This document shows positions 50,643 to 59,007 of a stretch of DNA of 64,000 nucleotides, piece by piece. Position 1 is the stretch's first letter. Each line of letters starts with the position of its first letter. Source of the stretch: Viridibacterium curvum (GTDB lineage Bacteria; Pseudomonadota; Gammaproteobacteria; Burkholderiales; Rhodocyclaceae); NCBI RefSeq assembly GCF_039544165.1, contig NZ_BAABLD010000008.1, forward strand, positions 744,001 to 808,000, written 5' to 3'. A model generated the notes under the pieces. That model worked only from the letters and a program-made list of their open reading frames with translations. It was not told the DNA's origin and did not search any database. A program made the translations under genes and the position numbers.

Positions 50643-50658
50643 TTCATCGTCACTTCAC
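50643..50658 (+). promoter_or_regulatory. cre-tag-like site before creD
   Basis: TTCAT-CGTCAC-TTCAC matches the CreB consensus with one change in the first half. It lies 80 bp before creD and just after the radical SAM stop. Confidence 0.65.
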
Positions 50659-50738
50659 ACAGCACTCACCGCCCCCTCATTTCTGCCTCACACCCGCGCT
50701 GCAAGCTGTCCCCGTCGTATTCAACAACGGGGGAAAAC

Positions 50739-52082
50739 ATGAAGGGCTTTGTAACGAAGTTGCTGGTGGTGGGTGTCGTCGGCGTGTTGCTGATGATCGC
50801 GGGAATGATGCTGAATTCGGTGGTGCGGGATCGATTGTTCAACCGCCAGCAGGCGCGCGAATCGGTCACCGAGAGCATGGCCGATGCGCAACGCATCGCG
50901 GGCGCCAGTCTGGTGATTCCGTATGTCGAGCAGTATCAGGACGTCGAAACTGACCCGGTGACACGTAATTTGCGCACGGTGACACGGCGCGTTGATCACC
51001 AGCTGGAAGTATTGCCGGAGCGCACCGACTTCAAGGGCGACATGGTCACCGACCCACGCTACCGCGGCCTGTTCCGTGTCAATGGCTATGTGTTGGGCGC
51101 CGCCATGAATGGCGACTTCGACGTTCCGCCGCTCGACAAGCTCACGCGCAACAAGACGGACTCACAGATCAAGCTGGGCACAGCGCGGCTGGTAGTCGGC
51201 ATCAGCGACCCGCGCGGTCTGCGGCGGCTGGAGATGAAGCTGGACGGCACGCCGTACGCGGTTGAAGCAGGCACGGGCGAAGGCCGCCAGCGGCAGGGCG
51301 CGCAGGCACTCATCGAAAACAGCGCGGCTTTGTTCGGTCGCAAGCTGCGTTTTGAAATGAACATCGACCTCGTCGGCACTGACTCGCTGCAGCTCGTGCC
51401 GCTGGGCCGCGAGAGCACCGCACGCATCAGCTCGCCCTGGCCGCATCCCTCGTTCGGTGGCCGCTTCCTGCCGGTCGACAAGCAGATCAGCGAGCGCGGC
51501 TTCAGTGCCAACTGGCGCGTATCGGCGCTGGCCACCACGGCGCGCAGCACCTGGAAAAACCTCAACGAGACGCCCGATGCCTTCTCGGTGTCACTCATCG
51601 ACCCGGTCGACATCTACGTGCTCGCCGACCGCGCCAGCAAGTACGCCAGCCTGTTCGTGGCCATCACGCTGGGCGGCTTCCTGCTCTTCGAGCTGTTGCG
51701 CAGCCTGCGCCTGCACGCCCTGCACTACCTGCTGGTCGGTGCGGCGCTGCTGATCTTCTTCCTGCTGCTGCTGGGCCTCTCTGAACGCCTCGGCTTCGCC
51801 CTGGCCTATGCGGCCGCCAGCACGGCCTGCGTGTTGCTGATCAGCATCTACGCCATGCCGCTGCTGCGCAGTGTGTGGCTCGCAGCAGGCTTCGGCGCGG
51901 GTCTCGCGGCGCTCTATGGCGCGCTGTACATGATCCTGATCTCGGAGCAGAACGCGCTGCTGATGGGCTCCCTGCTGCTGTTCGGCCTGCTTGCCGCAGT
52001 GATGCTCGGCACGCGCAAGGTGGATTGGCATGCACTGCTGGCGGAACGCGCAGTCCCTGACGTTCTTCCTGCTGAAGACTGA
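50739..52082 (+). CDS. creD: Inner membrane protein CreD
   Basis: The 447-residue protein has an N-terminal helix, a long periplasmic domain (about 35-290) and six hydrophobic helices at the C-terminus. It shows CreD features: the VTESMADAQRIAGASLVIPY region and LIDPVDIYVLADRASKYASLF before the membrane part. CreD is a conserved target of CreBC involved in envelope functions and beta-lactam tolerance in several bacteria. GGGGGAA lies 6 nt before the ATG. The near-consensus cre-tag upstream supports CreB control, separate from the creC transcript. Confidence 0.92.
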   Translation: MKGFVTKLLVVGVVGVLLMIAGMMLNSVVRDRLFNRQQARESVTESMADAQRIAGASLVIPYVEQYQDVETDPVTRNLRTVTRRVDHQLEVLPERTDFKGDMVTDPRYRGLFRVNGYVLGAAMNGDFDVPPLDKLTRNKTDSQIKLGTARLVVGISDPRGLRRLEMKLDGTPYAVEAGTGEGRQRQGAQALIENSAALFGRKLRFEMNIDLVGTDSLQLVPLGRESTARISSPWPHPSFGGRFLPVDKQISERGFSANWRVSALATTARSTWKNLNETPDAFSVSLIDPVDIYVLADRASKYASLFVAITLGGFLLFELLRSLRLHALHYLLVGAALLIFFLLLLGLSERLGFALAYAAASTACVLLISIYAMPLLRSVWLAAGFGAGLAALYGALYMILISEQNALLMGSLLLFGLLAAVMLGTRKVDWHALLAERAVPDVLPAED

Positions 52083-52148
52083 TCCGCCCTCCGCCCCTGC
52101 CCCTGCCCCGCAAACCCTGCGGGGCGAACACCGCCCGAGAGAGAACAC

Positions 52149-52934
52149 ATGCCCTTCACCGTCTCACACATCGCCGCCGTGCTGCCCCTGCGCCGCACGC
52201 GCCACGGCCAGCGTCTGCCGATCACGGCCCTGATCATCGGCAGCATGGCGCCGGACTTCGGCTTCCTGATACCCGGCCTTGATCGCAGTCTCAGTCACAG
52301 CTTCAGCGGCCTGTTCGCATTCAGCCTGCCCATGGGCTGGCTCGTATGCCTGTTGTGGCGCTACGTGCTGCAGGCGCCCTTGCTGGCCCTGCTGTCACGG
52401 CCGCTGGAACGGCGCCTGTACTGCGTGCTGGGTGAGGAAGCACCACGTAGTTTTCTGGTCACCTCGGCAGCCTTGCTGATTGGTGCGGCGAGCCATGTGG
52501 TGTGGGATGCCTTTACGCACTTCAATGGTTTCGGTGCGCAATGGATCCCTTTGCTGACCAGACCGGTCGCGACCTGGAGTGGCTTCACGCTGCCTTGGTG
52601 CGATCTGTTCCAGCATCTGAGCAGTTTGCTGGGCCTGCTCTACGTCGGCGCCTACGCCTGCCGCTGGCACACGCGTAGCGGCCCGCAGGAGGCCCGTGAC
52701 AGCCTGCGCCGCACCCTGTGGGGCCTGGCACTCGTCTGCGCGCCTCTGGCGGCCGGATACGCGGCTTTGCTGGCCTGCTTGCCGCCTGCTTCGATACAGG
52801 CTGCCGCGGCCTGGGCGGCTGGGCTGATGCTGAAGACCAGCGCGCTTGGCATCCTGATCTACGCGGCTTGCTGGCACGTCCAGCATTTCCGGCGACACAG
52901 CGGCGGACTGCGAGGCGCTCCGCGAAGAGTCTGA
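52149..52934 (+). CDS. DUF4184 membrane protein
   Basis: The 261-residue inner-membrane protein has several hydrophobic helices and the DUF4184 marks: PFTVSHIAAVLPL at the N-terminus, IIGSMAPDFGF, and the GAASHVVWDAFTHFNGF metal-ligand-like helix. The family is uncharacterised, but the conserved His and Asp resemble membrane metal-dependent hydrolases. It lies 66 nt after creD on the same strand, so it may belong to the CreB-controlled transcript. Confidence 0.85.
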   Translation: MPFTVSHIAAVLPLRRTRHGQRLPITALIIGSMAPDFGFLIPGLDRSLSHSFSGLFAFSLPMGWLVCLLWRYVLQAPLLALLSRPLERRLYCVLGEEAPRSFLVTSAALLIGAASHVVWDAFTHFNGFGAQWIPLLTRPVATWSGFTLPWCDLFQHLSSLLGLLYVGAYACRWHTRSGPQEARDSLRRTLWGLALVCAPLAAGYAALLACLPPASIQAAAAWAAGLMLKTSALGILIYAACWHVQHFRRHSGGLRGAPRRV

Positions 52935-53028
52935 AGGGCCTTGCTGCTCGCCGCGAGCGGGTGGCGCTGTGAAGACGATGGCTGCCGTTATGATGGAAGC
53001 TTCGATCCTTCATGACGCGGAGCCCGGC

Positions 53029-54012
53029 ATGACGCATCCCGATACCGTGACGCTTGCCGGCCTGGGCCAACTGAGTGCGCAGGCCCTGACACTGGGCACC
53101 GAGGCGTTTGCGCAGGCCATGTGGGATTGGCTGCGCTCACAGATCCGCCATGACCGTGCCGCGCTGGTCACCTCCGGGCCGGCCGAGCCGGGCTATTTCG
53201 ACGCGCATTTCCTGGGTTTTCCGGACACGGCCGCGACGCTGGCGAGCTGGGAGTCGGTAGCGCATCTCGACGACGTGACGCCACGCCTGCTGTCGCCGCC
53301 GCTGCAGGCACGGCGTCAGGATCGCCGCATGCCGGACCTGTTCGACGAAAAGTACCGACCGCTGCGCGAGCATCTCGAACGGCACGGCATCGAACATGTG
53401 ATTGCCATCGCGGTACCGGTCGTGGGTGAGCCGCGCGTGATGATGTTCTTCCTGATCCGCAGCACGCCTGAAGATCGCTATGCGGACGCCGAACTGCAGC
53501 AGCTGGAATCGCTGGCGCCGCTGGCCTGCAACCTGTTCACCATCCAGCGTGCGGCGATGTTGTGGCGCGCACCGATGCGCAGCGCCGAGCCTGCCGTCGC
53601 CATTGCCAACGCACAGGGTCAGCTCTTGCAGACCAGTTCGGCGTTCATGCGGGCCATGTGGCCCGATGCGCCGCCACAGACCAACTATCTTCCCCCGGAT
53701 TGCTGGCAGGCCCTGCGGGCGGGTCGCTTCTGGCCGTTACCGGATGGCAGGCACCAGCTCAGCGCGCTGGCGATCGAAGCGGACAACTGGCTGCTGCGCG
53801 TCAGCACTGGCTCCCGCGCGGCCTTGCTGAGCCGCCGGGAACGCGATATTGCGCTGCGCTTTGCCGAAGGCGCCAGCTACACACGCATTGCCGACGAGAC
53901 CGGTCTGGCCCCTGCCACGGTGCGCAACCACCTGCGCAACGTCTATCTGAAACTTGAGGTCAGCCACCGCGCAGGTTTGATTGCTGCGCTGGATGGCTTG
54001 CGGCAAACCTGA
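53029..54012 (+). CDS. LuxR-type transcriptional regulator
   Basis: The 327-residue protein has a long N-terminal sensory part with PAS/GAF-like strands (HVIAIAVPVVGEPRVMMFFL; AVAIANAQGQLLQTSSAFM). A C-terminal LuxR helix-turn-helix follows (LSRRERDIALRFAEGASYTR, ATVRNHLRNVYLKLEVSHR). It lacks an obvious phosphoacceptor. Several in-frame starts are possible; ATG at 53029 (MTHPDTVT) has GGAG 8 nt upstream, while earlier codons run into the region after the DUF4184 gene. It may control the large lipoprotein gene downstream. Confidence 0.8.
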   Translation: MTHPDTVTLAGLGQLSAQALTLGTEAFAQAMWDWLRSQIRHDRAALVTSGPAEPGYFDAHFLGFPDTAATLASWESVAHLDDVTPRLLSPPLQARRQDRRMPDLFDEKYRPLREHLERHGIEHVIAIAVPVVGEPRVMMFFLIRSTPEDRYADAELQQLESLAPLACNLFTIQRAAMLWRAPMRSAEPAVAIANAQGQLLQTSSAFMRAMWPDAPPQTNYLPPDCWQALRAGRFWPLPDGRHQLSALAIEADNWLLRVSTGSRAALLSRRERDIALRFAEGASYTRIADETGLAPATVRNHLRNVYLKLEVSHRAGLIAALDGLRQT

Positions 54013-54208
54013 GCAAGCTGGCCCGGATCACGCCAGCACGCTACCCAGACGGGCAATCAGGGCTGGATTGATGCAATTGCATCATTGCTGACCTGCCCCA
54101 CACACCCTAGCCTGACAGCATTCCAGAACAAGGCTGGCAGCGCACGACGCTCGGCCAATACACAGATGTCATGCCGGTGACGGTCATGACACCGACGGAG
54201 AGTGTGTG

Positions 54209-56569
54209 ATGAATGCCGGGACTGTTATTCGGGGAGCCCTGTGCAGGGCAGGGTGGATGCTGCTGATTACCTTGCTGGCTGCCTGTGGCGGCGGCGGTGG
54301 TGGCGGTGGCGGGAGCACTACTGGCTCTGCCGGCAGCGGCGCAAGCAGCAGCGCCCCGACCAGCGTGGCGGGCGGGCAAAGCAGCACCCAGAACATTGGT
54401 AGCGCCGGTGGCAGTGTGACGCTGACCACCAGCGAAGGCGTGCAGTTCGCCCTGCAGATTCCGGCCGGGGCACTCAGCGCTTCGACGACCATCACACTCA
54501 GCACGGCGTCAGCCACCGCCTCGCAGCGCTTTCACCTGCGTCTGCTGCCGGAGGGTCTGGTCCTGCAGGGCGGCAAGCAGGCGACACTGACAGTAACCCT
54601 GCCGGCGAACCTCAGCCTGCCCGCCAAGGGCGGCCTGGGTTATGACGGCGTACCGGTGCCCTACACGCATCCAGGCGCGACGCAATGGCAGATCCAGCTC
54701 GCGCAGTTCGCCGGGACGACGGCAATCGCCGGTTCACTGGAAAAGCTGTCGGGCTGGTTGACCAAGCAGATGCCTGCACTGACCACGATGACGACGACTG
54801 CTACGCCCTGCAACGGCGTACCGGCAATCGGTGACTTTACGGACGGCGGGCTGACGGCTGCCGAAGTAGTCAGTGCCGAGAAGTACGGAGAGTGCATGGT
54901 CGGCGCCGTCCAGGCGCTTGCCAACACCGGCCAGTACGCCGAGGCCGTGAAGCTGGCGAGTGCAACGGCGGCTTACCTGCAATCCACGGCTGCGAGTGGC
55001 GCGGATGGCTTCATTGCCCAGGCCAGCGCGGCTGCCTGCGCGGCCTATCGCAATGTGCTCGACAATGCGCTGGCCACCACCGTCAGCAGTATGGGTACGC
55101 TGAACACCCTGGTGCGTCCCATCCTGTTCTGGGAAACGGCGGTGGAACAGCTGGGTGCTTCCTGCAGCAATGTGAGCAGTACCGAATACCAGACGGTCAT
55201 CAATGCCAAGGTCGCCGAAGCGAAGGCCCACTACGCGAGCCAGAAGGCATCGATCAACAATGTCGACGACGCCAGCTACAGCGCTGCCGTGACGGAAGCC
55301 AAGGCCAGCCAGATGACGATGACACAAGCTCTGTCATTGCAGCCGGGCGCGACAGTCAGCGCGACTGTTGATCAAGCCATCAAGCAAACCGCGCAACCGG
55401 CTTTGCTCGACGCCATCCTGCAAGCCCCCTGGAAGAAGTGCCAGGACTCCGGCGACTACGCGGGGCTGATCGACCTCATGCTGGTAATGGACAGCCCTGC
55501 TGCGGTCAAATCGGCCGCGCAGTACTGCGGCACCACGCTGAACGCCGAGGCGCGGGAGAGCAGCGGCGCCGTGGCGAGCAACTTGTCGCCAACACTGGGC
55601 GGCAGCATTTCGAACGGCGTCACTCGCGCTACGGCGCAGGGTTATCTGCTCGATGTGCCGAAAGATGGGCGCATATCGCTGTCTGGCCCGATACGCACAT
55701 TGCAGTGCCCGGCAGGCCTCTCAAGCGCCGGTGAAACCCTGGAAGTCCGCTTCAATGGCGTGCTGGTGCAAACCCTCGCAACGGGGCCCTACCTTTCCAG
55801 CGGTATCGAGCTGTCTGTCACCGCGCTGCTCAACGGCGCAGGTTTGACGGCGGAGAGTTTCACGGATGGCTTGCTGACCATCTCTCGTACCGGGACGCCT
55901 TGCGCCGGCTTCTGGGGAATTGGCCCCGTAGAGTTGATCCGCTTGAACATCACGCCGACAGGTGACGTCGCCGTGTTCGAGGTGCACGCGTACACCGAAT
56001 ATCGCGGCATCTATCCCGCTGCGGGCGGAAGCTGTGGTGCTAGCTACACCTACACCGACATTCCGAGTGAGGTCACGGAGCGCTTCCATCTGACCTTTCC
56101 CAAGGACGGCAGTACCGGCAAGTTGCGACGCATGAACAGGCAATCAGCATGGTGGGTTGGCGGTGCCACCATCGACCGGATCCTGCTGTCGTCGGCCTGG
56201 GATGAAATGTTCAGCAGCCTCCCCCATCTGTCACCGCTTCCGGATGGCAGCTATCCCTGGCAGTGGACGAGCGCACCGAACTTCGACACGACCATACAGA
56301 GAGCGATCTCTTTCAATTACACGCCCGGCGCGACCAGCTTCCGGCAGGGTGTTGCCGATCTGGTCTATGACGAGGCGAGCACCACAATCATTCCGCCCTT
56401 CCATCCCGGAGAGCCCACCATCACGGTGAAGGATCTGTATCGAAACAAGTGGAAACTGACGATCAATGGCAACACTGCGCAAATCCTTGAAGACCCCCAG
56501 TGGTTTCACAATGGCGTGCGTATCGATTGCCGGCCCTGGCGACAATTCGAAGCGCGGCGTATCCGCTGA
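54209..56569 (+). CDS. Large hypothetical lipoprotein
   Basis: The 786-residue protein has a signal peptide ending in the lipobox LAAC (C26) followed by a poly-Gly tether. A ZU5-like beta domain follows at about 50-140 (GSVTLTTSEGVQFALQIPAG, ALSASTTITLSTASA). The rest is helical in the middle and beta-rich at the C-terminus, with cysteine pairs. No enzymatic motif was recognised. An in-frame GTG at 54206 precedes the ATG directly. The gene is flanked by a LuxR regulator and, convergently, by the sugar dehydrogenase lipoprotein; a surface role is plausible. Confidence 0.8.
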   Translation: MNAGTVIRGALCRAGWMLLITLLAACGGGGGGGGGSTTGSAGSGASSSAPTSVAGGQSSTQNIGSAGGSVTLTTSEGVQFALQIPAGALSASTTITLSTASATASQRFHLRLLPEGLVLQGGKQATLTVTLPANLSLPAKGGLGYDGVPVPYTHPGATQWQIQLAQFAGTTAIAGSLEKLSGWLTKQMPALTTMTTTATPCNGVPAIGDFTDGGLTAAEVVSAEKYGECMVGAVQALANTGQYAEAVKLASATAAYLQSTAASGADGFIAQASAAACAAYRNVLDNALATTVSSMGTLNTLVRPILFWETAVEQLGASCSNVSSTEYQTVINAKVAEAKAHYASQKASINNVDDASYSAAVTEAKASQMTMTQALSLQPGATVSATVDQAIKQTAQPALLDAILQAPWKKCQDSGDYAGLIDLMLVMDSPAAVKSAAQYCGTTLNAEARESSGAVASNLSPTLGGSISNGVTRATAQGYLLDVPKDGRISLSGPIRTLQCPAGLSSAGETLEVRFNGVLVQTLATGPYLSSGIELSVTALLNGAGLTAESFTDGLLTISRTGTPCAGFWGIGPVELIRLNITPTGDVAVFEVHAYTEYRGIYPAAGGSCGASYTYTDIPSEVTERFHLTFPKDGSTGKLRRMNRQSAWWVGGATIDRILLSSAWDEMFSSLPHLSPLPDGSYPWQWTSAPNFDTTIQRAISFNYTPGATSFRQGVADLVYDEASTTIIPPFHPGEPTITVKDLYRNKWKLTINGNTAQILEDPQWFHNGVRIDCRPWRQFEARRIR

Positions 56570-56579
56570 GCTGTCCGTT

Positions 56580-57803
56580 TCAGAGTACGGTCAGCTTCAG
56601 GATCTGGCCAGCTGTCTCGTCCGTGAGCAGGTATAGCCAGCCGTCCGGGCCGACACGGACATCACGCACACGCTTGCCGATGCTGATGCGTTCCTGCCCG
56701 GTGATGGTGCTGCCGCTAAGGGTCAGACGGTTGAGTGAGGTGTCCTTGAGCGCCGCGACGAAGAGGTTGCCAGCCCAACTGGCGACCTTGCCGCCCGTGT
56801 AGAAGACGAGGTTACCGGGCGCGATGGAGGGGTCCCAATAGCAGCGTGGTTGCTCCATTCCGGCCTTGGACGTGCCCTCGCCGATCTTGGAGCCGTCATA
56901 GTTCAAACCGTAGCTGATGACCGGCCAACCATAGTTTTTACCTTTTTCCGGCGTATTGATCTCGTCGCCACCCATCGCACCGTGTTCCGCCGTCCACAAC
57001 TGGCCGGTTGTGGGGTGACGGGTCATACCTTGCGGATTGCGGTGGCCCAGCGTCCAGATTTCCGGCAGATATGCGCTGTTGCCGACGAAGGGGTTGTCGA
57101 TCGGCACGCTGCCGTCGGTGTTGATGCGCACGACTTTGCCCAGAGTCTGCAGGGTGTTCTGCGCGGGGTCGAACTTCTGGCGCTCGCCCAGTGAGATGTA
57201 GAGCTTGCCGTCAGAGCCGAAGACCAGACGCGAGCCGTAGTGGCCATCGCCGGTGACTTTGGGGTTCTGCCTGTAGATCACGGTGACGTTGCTGAGCGAA
57301 CTGCTACCCAGGGTTGCACTGGCAACAGCGGTACCGGAGTTGCCGCTGCCCGTCTCGGAGTAGCTGAAGTAGATGCGGCTGTTGCTGGCGAAGTCGGGGT
57401 CGAGGATCACGTCGAGCAGACCACCCTGCCCTGCAACGTAGATGTTGGTCGGTAAGCCACCGAGGGCGGAGCCGAGGCTGCCATTGGTCTCGACGATGCG
57501 CATGCGCCCCGGACGCTCGGTGACGAGGATGCGGCCATCGGGAAGGAAGACCATGCCCCAGGGATTGACGAGGCCGCTGGCAAAGGTCGTGACGCTGAGA
57601 CCGCTGGTCGTGCTGGCCGTATTGGAGTTGCAACGACTGGCCAGCGCGGCGGCGCTGGAAGCCGCACTCGAGGAAGATGCACTGGTGGCTGAGGCGCTAC
57701 TGCTGCTGGTACTGGCAGTCGCCGTAGTACTTCCGCCACCGCCGCCGGTTCCACCGCAAGCGGCCAGGCTCAGAACCAAAGCACTCAGTAGTTTCTTTTT
57801 CAT
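56580..57803 (-). CDS. PQQ-dependent sugar dehydrogenase-like lipoprotein
   Basis: The 407-residue protein has a lipobox (LAACGGTGGG, C17) and a Ser/Ala-rich linker (about 20-60). A six-bladed propeller of the soluble aldose sugar dehydrogenase (YliI/Asd) family follows: VTTFASGLVNPWGMVFLPDG, ILVTERPGRMRIV, WTLGHRNPQGMTRHP and HGAMGGDEIN. These enzymes oxidise aldoses using PQQ and sit in the periplasm or on the outer membrane. It is transcribed alone and converges with the large lipoprotein gene. PQQ synthesis genes are not in the window. Confidence 0.9.
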   Translation of the reverse strand: MKKKLLSALVLSLAACGGTGGGGGSTTATASTSSSSASATSASSSSAASSAAALASRCNSNTASTTSGLSVTTFASGLVNPWGMVFLPDGRILVTERPGRMRIVETNGSLGSALGGLPTNIYVAGQGGLLDVILDPDFASNSRIYFSYSETGSGNSGTAVASATLGSSSLSNVTVIYRQNPKVTGDGHYGSRLVFGSDGKLYISLGERQKFDPAQNTLQTLGKVVRINTDGSVPIDNPFVGNSAYLPEIWTLGHRNPQGMTRHPTTGQLWTAEHGAMGGDEINTPEKGKNYGWPVISYGLNYDGSKIGEGTSKAGMEQPRCYWDPSIAPGNLVFYTGGKVASWAGNLFVAALKDTSLNRLTLSGSTITGQERISIGKRVRDVRVGPDGWLYLLTDETAGQILKLTVL

Positions 57804-57879
57804 CGACTCGCTCCTCTTACGGGAGCTTGGAGCATGGATGCGGGGTCAGCCTAAAACAAGGCAACGCTGACGAACGTGC

Positions 57880-57895
57880 TGTTTCACGTGAAACA
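57880..57895. promoter_or_regulatory. parS: parS site (exact palindrome)
   Basis: TGTTTCACGTGAAACA is a perfect 16-bp palindrome identical to the general parS consensus bound by ParB. It lies between the sugar dehydrogenase and TSUP genes, about 42 kb from parB. Confidence 0.93.
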
Positions 57896-57896
57896 C

Positions 57897-58661
57897 TCAA
57901 GTGACAAGCAGATCGCGACCAATCTTCGCCAAGAGGATGCCGACGATCACCAGCAAGGCGACCCTGACAAAGCGGCTGCCGTGCTTGAGCGAGAGATGTG
58001 CGCCCACCTGCCCACCCGCAAAATTGGCAACGGCCATGATCAAACCAACTTGCCACAGCACCGAGCCGGTGGAGGCAAAGTAGATCAGGGCTGCGAGATT
58101 GGTCGCCACGTTCACAAACTTGGCACTGGCCGACGCGTGCAGCATGTCCAGCCCGAACAGAGCGACCATGCCAAAGATGAGGAAGCTGCCCGTGCCGGGA
58201 CCGAAGAATCCGTCATAGAACCCGAGGGCAAAGCCGAGCAAAGCGGCAACCCAGCCACGATGCCGCTGGATCCTTCCATGCCCTTGCAGATGACCGAAGT
58301 CCGGCTTGAGCCAGGTGTAGAGACCGACCACCAGCAGGAGTACAAATACCAGGGGGCGAACACTGGCAGGCGGCAGGAAGGAAACCGCAGCAGCTCCCAG
58401 ACCCGAACCCGGCAGGGCGGCAAGCGCAGCGGGCATGGCCAGCTTCCAGGGTACGTCCAGCGAGCGGGCGTACTGCCAGCTGGCCCCACCTGTGCCGACA
58501 ATGCTGGCGAGCTTGTTGGTGCCAAACAGCAGAGCAATCGGCGTGTTGGGGAAAACTGCCAATAGCAACGGCACTTGGATCAGGCCACCTCCACCCACGA
58601 CCGCATCGATCAGGCCGGCAGCAAATGCCCCACCCGCCAACAACCAGATTTCAGGCGTCAT
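57897..58661 (-). CDS. TSUP (TauE/SafE) family permease
   Basis: The 254-residue inner-membrane protein has about eight helices and the TauE/SafE pattern: GLIDAVVGGGGLIQVPLLL near the N-terminus, LLFGTNKLASIVGTGGASWQ, and GFYDGFFGPGTGSFL in the second repeat. Relatives export sulfite, sulfoacetate or other organic anions. The start codon overlaps a parS site at 58661 and the stop of the small gene upstream, so it is coupled to it. The substrate is not known. Confidence 0.9.
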   Translation of the reverse strand: MTPEIWLLAGGAFAAGLIDAVVGGGGLIQVPLLLAVFPNTPIALLFGTNKLASIVGTGGASWQYARSLDVPWKLAMPAALAALPGSGLGAAAVSFLPPASVRPLVFVLLLVVGLYTWLKPDFGHLQGHGRIQRHRGWVAALLGFALGFYDGFFGPGTGSFLIFGMVALFGLDMLHASASAKFVNVATNLAALIYFASTGSVLWQVGLIMAVANFAGGQVGAHLSLKHGSRFVRVALLVIVGILLAKIGRDLLVT

Positions 58662-59005
58662 GTTTCACGTGGAACAGGTTTGATCCCTTCGTGTTGATCC
58701 CAAAGCGCCTTGGCGAGTGCCTTCCAGGCATCGCTCCCGTGAATCCACTGCCCACTGTCTGCCCCTTCCTCCATCGTCCGGAGCATCAGGCTGATCAGAC
58801 CTTGCAGATCAAAAAAACTCTGATTCGCACTGGCCGGGATGCCCAGTAAGTCGAGCGCAGACTTTTTATCCTCAGCAAGCACCGACTGGGCAAGCTGTTG
58901 CATTGTTACGGGGTTATGCCAGTCCAGACCCAGAATCACCAGCTTGCGCTCGATTTCCAGCGCAATGTTGGATGCGGTCTGACTAAAGTTCTCGAAATCA
59001 GCCAT
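58658..59005 (-). CDS. Hypothetical protein between mnmE and TSUP permease
   Basis: The 115-residue protein is mostly helical and acidic, with no signal peptide or membrane segment (LEIERKLVILGLDWHNPVTM, SALDLLGIPASANQSFFDLQ). No family is recognised. It follows mnmE by 2 nt on the same strand and overlaps the permease start (ATGA). Its last codons (58661-58676) form a parS-type site, so the DNA serves coding and partitioning at once. Expression from the rpmH-mnmE operon is likely. Confidence 0.75.
   Translation of the reverse strand: MADFENFSQTASNIALEIERKLVILGLDWHNPVTMQQLAQSVLAEDKKSALDLLGIPASANQSFFDLQGLISLMLRTMEEGADSGQWIHGSDAWKALAKALWDQHEGIKPVPRET
58661..58676. promoter_or_regulatory. parS: Second parS-type site inside a coding region
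   Basis: TGTTTCACGTGGAACA differs from the palindromic parS by one base; its reverse complement, TGTTCCACGTGAAACA, is the classical B. subtilis parS. It lies in the last codons of the gene at 58658 and its first base is the first base of the permease start codon (minus strand). Confidence 0.9.
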
Positions 59006-59007
59006 GC

